A stretch of DNA of 20,835 nucleotides from Strigomonas culicis (Eukaryota; Euglenozoa; Kinetoplastea; Trypanosomatida; Trypanosomatidae). The stretch spans positions 1-20,835 of the forward strand of contig AUXH01000339.1 of NCBI GenBank assembly GCA_000482145.1, in the 5' to 3' direction. The first letter of the stretch is position 1. The number at the start of each line of letters is the position of its first letter. Below, piece after piece: positions 16,371 through 20,835 of this stretch. The position numbers and the translations under genes were made by a program. The notes under the pieces were generated by a model. That model was given only the letters and a program-made list of their open reading frames with translations, did not search any database and was not told the DNA's origin.

Positions 16371-18128
16371 TCAACTGGCTCCTGTTTTTGTTTTATACAG
16401 TTCCTTACTCTTCTTCAACAGTTCTTGCAGGTTTTGTTTTACCAGAGAGACACTTTCCTTTCCCTTTTCTCTCACCTCCGTATTATTATTATTATTAGTG
16501 GTAGTAGTAGTAGGAGTGGGAGTGGGAGTAGGAGTATTGTCATTACTATTGCTACTACTTGGGAGTATATCCTTATCCTTTTCTTCCTGTCTCTTTCCAG
16601 CCTCATCTATCTCGAACGACACATTCTTCTTCTCGTTCACGTGTGTGCTCCTCCGACGTCCATCCACGGGCGGTGCCGCCGCGCTGGGTGGCTGTGGTGT
16701 GTAGTCGCTCATCGCCATGTGCGCCGCTGCTGTGTCCCGGCTGGTGCCGCGCTGGTTGTTGTTGCTGTGTTGGTGCGCAGGGCTGACAGACGCGTGCGCG
16801 ATGGACGGTGACGGGGACGGGGGCGTGCTGTTCTGCAGCCACTGCCAGTTCGCAAACATGCTCATGCTGCTGCCGCCGTCGCTCGCGGCGCCGGCCGTCA
16901 CCGCGGGCGAGCCGCTCTTGTGCGCCTTGCGCGGCTTCTTCGTCCCCCTGTCCTCCGCCTCCTGGAGGAAGTGGCGATAGGCGTCCTTGGCCATGTCACC
17001 GCCCTTGTAGCGGCCGTAAAAGGCCTCCGTGAGCTGCTTGTGCGAGAGCGTCTGCGGCTCCGCGGCCGGCGCCGTCTCGGCGGAGCGCGTGCTGCCGCGC
17101 GAGCCGAGCAGCAGCGCCTCCTCCGCGCTCGGCAGCAGCAGCGCGGCCATGTTCGCGCCGCTGCTGGTGAGCGTGCTGCGGTGGCTCGTGCCCGCCTGCT
17201 GCGACGCGAGCGCCGCCGGCGCGGGGAGGGAGCCCGTCGTCACCCGCCGCGTCGGCCCGGCCGGCGCCGTGTGGGCGGTGGAAGAGAGCAGGATGCTGTC
17301 CGTGGCGGACCCCGTCTCGTCCAGCCGCAGCAGCGCCGCGGAGCTGGACAGGCCCACCCCGCTGGCGCGGGGGCTCCCCGTGCGCCCCTTCTTCGCCGCC
17401 GCCGCGGCCGCGGTGGCCGTGTTCACCATCGCCTCCGCGAGGTGCGCGTCGTAGGTGCCGCGGCGGCCGCCCTCCAGCGGCAGCGCGGTTGTCGCGCGTC
17501 GCGCGCTGCCGCCGGCGCTGCTGCGGCGGCCGCAGGAAGAGCCACCGTCCGCGTTGCTGACGGGCCTGCTGTAGGCGGCGTGGTTGTTGAGGTCGGACTG
17601 CACCACGTCGCGGAGGAAGCCGTTGTAGTAGGAGACCCGCCGCGGTGTGTTACAGCCGGCGAGCGCGGCCACGTTCTGCGTCGACGACGTGGAGCCGCGC
17701 AGCGAGGTGGTGCGGGAGGTGTTGAGCTGCGCGCTCGGCGGGTGCGGCCGCGGGGGCAGCCCCGCGCCCGCGTCGTCGCCGCTCCGCTTCTTGCGCTCGC
17801 TCCCAGGCGTCACGTCGATGTGGGAGCTCGTGTTCGCGGGGCGCGCGGTGGGGGTGCGGTGGAAGTCTGAGACGTCGTAGTTCAAGAAGGGCTGCGAGTG
17901 GTTCGGGCCGCCGTGGCTGGCGTGGTCGGAGGGGCGCTGTTCGCCGCGGACGGGGGTCTGCTCCGCGGGGCTGCTGGTCGCGCTGCCATGCAGCAGCTGG
18001 TTCCGGCGCGCGAAGAGGGCCTCACGTACGTTGGTGAGGGTCAGCGAGCTGGCTGCCGCGGTGCCGGAGTGGTTACTATCGTTCGTTGGATGAGCTGTTT
18101 TGGATGGCTTCTCGTGTGAAGAAGTCAT
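16371..18128 (-). CDS. Disordered Ser/Thr/Ala-rich protein with short conserved-looking helices, function unknown
   Basis: I do not recognise this 585-residue protein; it ends in TGA. Most of it is low complexity (Ser, Thr, Ala, Pro, Asn, Gly) and predicted disordered. Short ordered-looking segments stand out: TNVREALFARRNQLLHG (32-48), RRVSYYNGFLRDVVQSDLNN (163-182), LSHKQLTEAFYGRYKGGD (361-378) continuing to a charged helix ending near 393, MFANWQWLQN (424-433), and a C-terminal amphipathic Lys/Leu helix (about 555-580). A TP/T/N homopolymer stretch at 532-549 is coded by a microsatellite. There is no signal peptide or membrane segment. Basic clusters such as RKKR (112-115) could act in nuclear import, but this is weak. 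The Tyr/Trp-containing short motifs in a disordered chain suggest a scaffold or adaptor; that is inference. The last ~85 codons are much more AT-rich than the rest of the gene. Confidence 0.8.
   Translation of the reverse strand: MTSSHEKPSKTAHPTNDSNHSGTAAASSLTLTNVREALFARRNQLLHGSATSSPAEQTPVRGEQRPSDHASHGGPNHSQPFLNYDVSDFHRTPTARPANTSSHIDVTPGSERKKRSGDDAGAGLPPRPHPPSAQLNTSRTTSLRGSTSSTQNVAALAGCNTPRRVSYYNGFLRDVVQSDLNNHAAYSRPVSNADGGSSCGRRSSAGGSARRATTALPLEGGRRGTYDAHLAEAMVNTATAAAAAAKKGRTGSPRASGVGLSSSAALLRLDETGSATDSILLSSTAHTAPAGPTRRVTTGSLPAPAALASQQAGTSHRSTLTSSGANMAALLLPSAEEALLLGSRGSTRSAETAPAAEPQTLSHKQLTEAFYGRYKGGDMAKDAYRHFLQEAEDRGTKKPRKAHKSGSPAVTAGAASDGGSSMSMFANWQWLQNSTPPSPSPSIAHASVSPAHQHSNNNQRGTSRDTAAAHMAMSDYTPQPPSAAAPPVDGRRRSTHVNEKKNVSFEIDEAGKRQEEKDKDILPSSSNSNDNTPTPTPTPTTTTTNNNNNTEVREKGKESVSLVKQNLQELLKKSKELYKTKTGAS
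16482..16538 (-). repeat. Coding microsatellite in gene 7 (Thr-Pro, Thr and Asn runs)
   Basis: Tandem triplets and hexamers (TAT, GTA and GGAGT-type units on the plus strand) code for alternating Thr-Pro, then five Thr and five Asn (residues 532-549). The frame is kept throughout because the units are multiples of three. Confidence 0.9.
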
Positions 18129-18700
18129 ATGGCGTTCTATTGTCTAGTGGTGGACTCTGAATGGGGGATCATAAAACAATAGAATGTTTTTTTTGATTGC
18201 TCCCCTAACTCTAATCCTGATTTGAGCAAAGAAAAAAAAGATATTTGTAAGCTCTAGTTTTTTTTTTTGTTCGTACTGTTACAAGATTGAGTAAGGTGAG
18301 AAGAGACAGACCGAAAGGAGAGGGAGTGGTGTGTGTAAAGCTTAGTGAGCACCATAGTCAATTTAGCGCCTTTTTTTTCATTCCTTCATTTGTAAAGAAA
18401 CACCAACAAAAATAACAAGAAGTTCGCACATTGGAACTGCCCTGTTAGCTTGACATGGTACTAAATATCTCTGATAAATTAAAAAAACTACTACTACAAA
18501 AAAAGAAAGACATAAATATAATAATCGACGGAAGGTGTGCGCTACTCCGGTAACGGTGAGGAGGGCGCAGTAAAACAAAAAATGACGAAGAGCTGACGAT
18601 GCTTACAGTAGAGCATATCTGTGGAGGGTGTAGTGTCTGTCACAAATAAAAAAGAAAAAAAGAATAGACTAAAAAAAGAAAGAGGAGGAGGAGATCTCAT
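18129..18700. other. Spacer between the RRM gene and gene 7
   Basis: This 572-bp AT-rich spacer contains the RRM gene 3' UTR and the gene 7 leader, with T-runs near 18187-18194, 18259-18268 and 18371-18378. Purine-rich stretches at 18300-18330 and 18650-18693 are pyrimidine tracts on the transcribed strand. No gene is recognised; the 66-codon frame at 18378-18578 is low complexity. Confidence 0.7.
18217..18241 (-). promoter_or_regulatory. Spliced-leader acceptor for gene 7
   Basis: A short pyrimidine tract (TCTTTTTTTTCTTT, 18241-18228) on the minus strand precedes GCTCAAATCAG, with the first AG at 18218-18217. The leader would be about 88 nt. A later AG at 18158-18157 is an alternative. Confidence 0.6.
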
Positions 18701-20835
18701 CTAGATCTCGCACACGCCCTGCGCCATGTTGGATGCAAGGAGCACCGCCGCGTAGGGCGACACCCCCGGCAGGAGGCGGCTGAGCAGCTCCCCCGCTGCC
18801 GCGCCGGCCTCCAGCGCCCCCATCGCCGGGAGCTTCGACAGCACGCGCTGCTCGACGCCGCGCAGATAGCCCTGCACGGTGTGGTCGTCATCGCCGTCGC
18901 CGTCCGCGCCCCGTGCCGGGTGCTGCGCCGCCTCCCACTGGAGGATGTCCATCGCGACGCGGTGCAGGCGGCAGAGGCGGCGCAGCGCACGAGCCTGAAC
19001 GGCGACCATCGCCGCCGCCGCCTCCACGTCGGCCGCGCGCTGCGCGACGCCGCCGTCCAGCAGCAGCACGAGCTGCAGTAGCCTCTGCAGGAAGCAGTGG
19101 AGGGCCTCCACGCGCGGGAAGTACACCGGCCCGGGGGCCACCGGGGTCGCGAGGGCGCTGTCCGCGAGCGCGGCCGGCAGTGCGCGCCGCCCGTCGCGCT
19201 GGCAGCTCAGCGACGCCGACGTGAAGAGCGTGCGCCAGCCCGGCGGCAGGTCGCGCAGCAGCGCGGCCACGAGCGCGAGCCGCCCGCCCGCCAGCAGCGC
19301 GCGCACCCGCGCGACGACGGTCAGCAGCCGCTGTGCAAGGTCCACCGCGCGCTGGCCGTACGCCGCGGCGCGCCGCCCGTCCGGCGGCGCGGCGCCGCGG
19401 TGCACGCACAGCGCGGCGCCCCGTACGTACAGCTCGAGCTGCAGCAGCAGTGGGTGCGGCGCGCCGCGGCGGCCGGCCGGCAGGCGCGCGGCCGCGAGCG
19501 CCTCCACGAGCTCCAGCGCCGCGCGGCAGTCCGCCTCCTGCGCCGTGGACACGTAGCGCTGCGTGGCGTCGGCCAGCGCCTGGCGCTGCTGCGCCACGTG
19601 GCGCTCCTCCCCACCGTGCTGCTGCTGCTGCGGGGGCTGGCTGCCGCCGCTCTCCGTGCTGTGGCTGCTCGTGTTGGGCGCGAGCGGGGACGGCCTGGCG
19701 GTGCTGGCGCTCGACAGCGACAGGGGCATGGACGCGTCGCGGCCGGAGGGCGCCTCGTCCCACCCCCCCGCCCCCTCCGCGGGGGGCGACGGCGTGCGCG
19801 TGCCGTCCGCCGCGGGGCGCGGCAGCAGCGCAGGCGGCACCGGCAGCGGCCGCTGCGGGCGGCGGCGGCGGCGGCGCAGGAGCGTCCTTCCACGCCGTCC
19901 CCGCGTCCCCACTGGAGGGCGACGGGTACCCCGGCGAGCTCTCCGCCGCGGAGGCCGCCGGGTCCTCCTCCTCGGCGAGCGCGCCGCGCGGCTGCCACCC
20001 CCCCGCCGTGTCCCCCCGCGACTTGTCAGGCGTCGCGGCGGCGGCGGTTGCTTCGCTGCCGCCCTGCTGGCTCGGCTGCGGGCCCGCCCCGCCCGGCGCC
20101 GTGCCAAACGTACATGGGCGCCCACTCAGCTCGTCGTAGTCCGTCTCGAGGAAGCCGCTGATGGGCTGCCGCCCGATCTCGACCGCCAGCGTGAGGCACG
20201 GCGTGATGCGGAAGCCGTGGAGCGTCGACAGCGCAAAGCTCGCCTCCGCCTCCGTGGCGTACTCCACAAAGCACATGCAGTACAGCTTGTGGTCCGTCGC
20301 GGAGCCCTTCGCCGCCGCCGGCGGGTCGCGGCCGCGGCTGCCGGGTCCCTCCCGCAGCCGCCGCGCCGCGTGGCGGTGCAGCTCGCGCACGTCGAGGTAG
20401 CCGCGCCGCTGCTCGACGAGGACGTGCCCCGGCGCCGGCACCACGCGCACCCGGTGCACCTCGCCGAAGGCGAAGAAGAGGGTGCGCAGCTCCGCGTAGA
20501 GGATGTCGTGGGGGATGAAGCGGACGTAGAGCGTGTGGCGGCGCCGCTGGGTGTCCGACAGGGGGTCCGCGCGGTGCTTCAGCTGCTTCCGCTTCTTGGA
20601 CAGCACGGCCTGCGGGATGGTGAAGGCGAGCGGCTGCGCGTCCGCCGCCGCCCGCCTCTCCCCCTCCTCCTCCCGCGGGGCCTGGCCGGCCGGGCAGCTG
20701 CCCGCGGCTGTCGCCGGCGCGCCGGTGGACGGCTTCTCGGCGGCGGCGGCCGCCTCCGGCTTCGACTTGGGCGCGTGCGCGGGCCCCGCCGCGGCGCTGC
20801 CGAGCGGGTCCCACGTTCGCGCGCGGCCGCCGCGG
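18701..20835 (-). CDS. RRM-domain RNA-binding protein, 5'-truncated by window edge, with an internal frameshift
   Basis: The gene runs off the window at its 5' end: the reading frame is open from 20834 without a visible start, and the first methionine is not in the window. The GTG at 20606 is internal. An RRM covers about 20169-20537: RNP2 is LYVRFIP, RNP1 is YCMCFVEYA (Met in place of the usual first aromatic), followed by FALSTLHGFRITP. A long insertion of some 45 residues separates the first half of the RRM from RNP1. After a Ser/Pro/Ala-rich linker, coding signal leaves this frame between about 19876 and 19763 and continues in another frame to a TAG at 18701. The C-terminal part has a Ser/Thr-rich linker, a Gln run (QQQQ) and then a long Leu/Ala-rich helical region ending ASNMAQGVCEI. 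RNA binding is inferred from the RRM; no specific orthologue is recognised. Confidence 0.8.
19763..19876 (-). other. Frameshift zone within the RRM gene
   Basis: The upstream half of the gene reads sensibly in one frame to a polyproline/alanine stretch coded by a (GGC)6 run at 19858-19875 on the plus strand. The downstream half reads sensibly in another frame from about 19763 onward. Joining them needs one base less (or two more) than the sequence has. The interval is full of error-prone homopolymers: C7 at 19763-19769, C5 at 19771-19775 and G6 at 19781-19786. No stop codon lies in either frame inside the interval, so the exact point cannot be fixed from composition alone. A base-call or assembly error in GC-rich DNA is the simplest explanation. 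Confidence 0.75.

Noticed and set aside
16272..16811. 179-codon plus-strand frame overlapping the end of gene 7
   Set aside because: It is antisense to a better-supported gene, consists of Ile/Ser/Leu runs coded by the microsatellite, and has the wrong strand for the cluster.
18888..20606. Single 572-codon frame as the complete RRM protein
   Set aside because: Its first codon is an internal GTG, the frame is open further upstream to the window edge, and its second half is Arg/Gly/Ala-rich shadow. The real C-terminus is in the other frame.
1..20835. A functional multi-gene system (for example a ubiquitin-like module from UBA3 and the WDR20-like gene)
   Set aside because: The two genes are separated by PRP3 and sideroflexin, and kinetoplastid gene clusters rarely group genes by pathway. 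No other member of such a module is present.

Overview
The window looks like a stretch of nuclear genome from a trypanosomatid (Kinetoplastea). I cannot name the genus. Eight protein-coding genes all lie on the minus strand, none shows an intron, and they are separated by 0.27-1.0 kb of AT-rich, homopolymer-rich DNA. In almost every spacer the minus strand carries a pyrimidine tract, then the first AG, then the ATG 31-101 nt further on. That is the layout of a polycistronic unit processed by spliced-leader trans-splicing and coupled polyadenylation. Coding DNA is very GC-rich and spacers are AT-rich, so gene edges are sharp. TAA, TAG and TGA all end genes here, which fits the standard nuclear code.

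Transcription runs from high to low coordinates. Order: (8) an RRM-domain protein, cut by the window edge at its 5' end and split between two frames by a +1 shift near 19.8 kb (18701-20835); (7) a long, mostly disordered Ser/Thr/Ala-rich protein of unknown function (16371-18128); (6) a PLAC8/Cys-rich family protein (14883-15902); (5) UBA3, the catalytic subunit of the NEDD8-activating enzyme (12863-14251); (4) the U4/U6 snRNP protein PRP3 (10713-12302); (3) a sideroflexin, a mitochondrial carrier (9467-10444); (2) a large WD40 protein that I assign to the WDR20/CreC family (4828-8466); (1) a 1304-residue Ala/Leu-rich, mostly alpha-helical protein with a mitochondrial-type N-terminus and no recognised domain (223-4137).

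The genes do not form a pathway. Neighbours in kinetoplastid gene clusters are usually unrelated housekeeping genes, and this window fits that. Two genes touch ubiquitin-like signalling (UBA3; WDR20/CreC proteins are cofactors of deubiquitinases in other eukaryotes), two have mitochondrial character (sideroflexin, gene 1) and two concern RNA (PRP3, RRM protein). I see no mobile element, CRISPR array, rRNA or tRNA gene, and no convincing new multi-gene system. The points worth a second look are the frameshift in the RRM gene, the unidentified 1304-residue protein, the heavily expanded WDR20-like protein, AT microsatellites inside two 5' leaders, and a coding microsatellite in gene 7.
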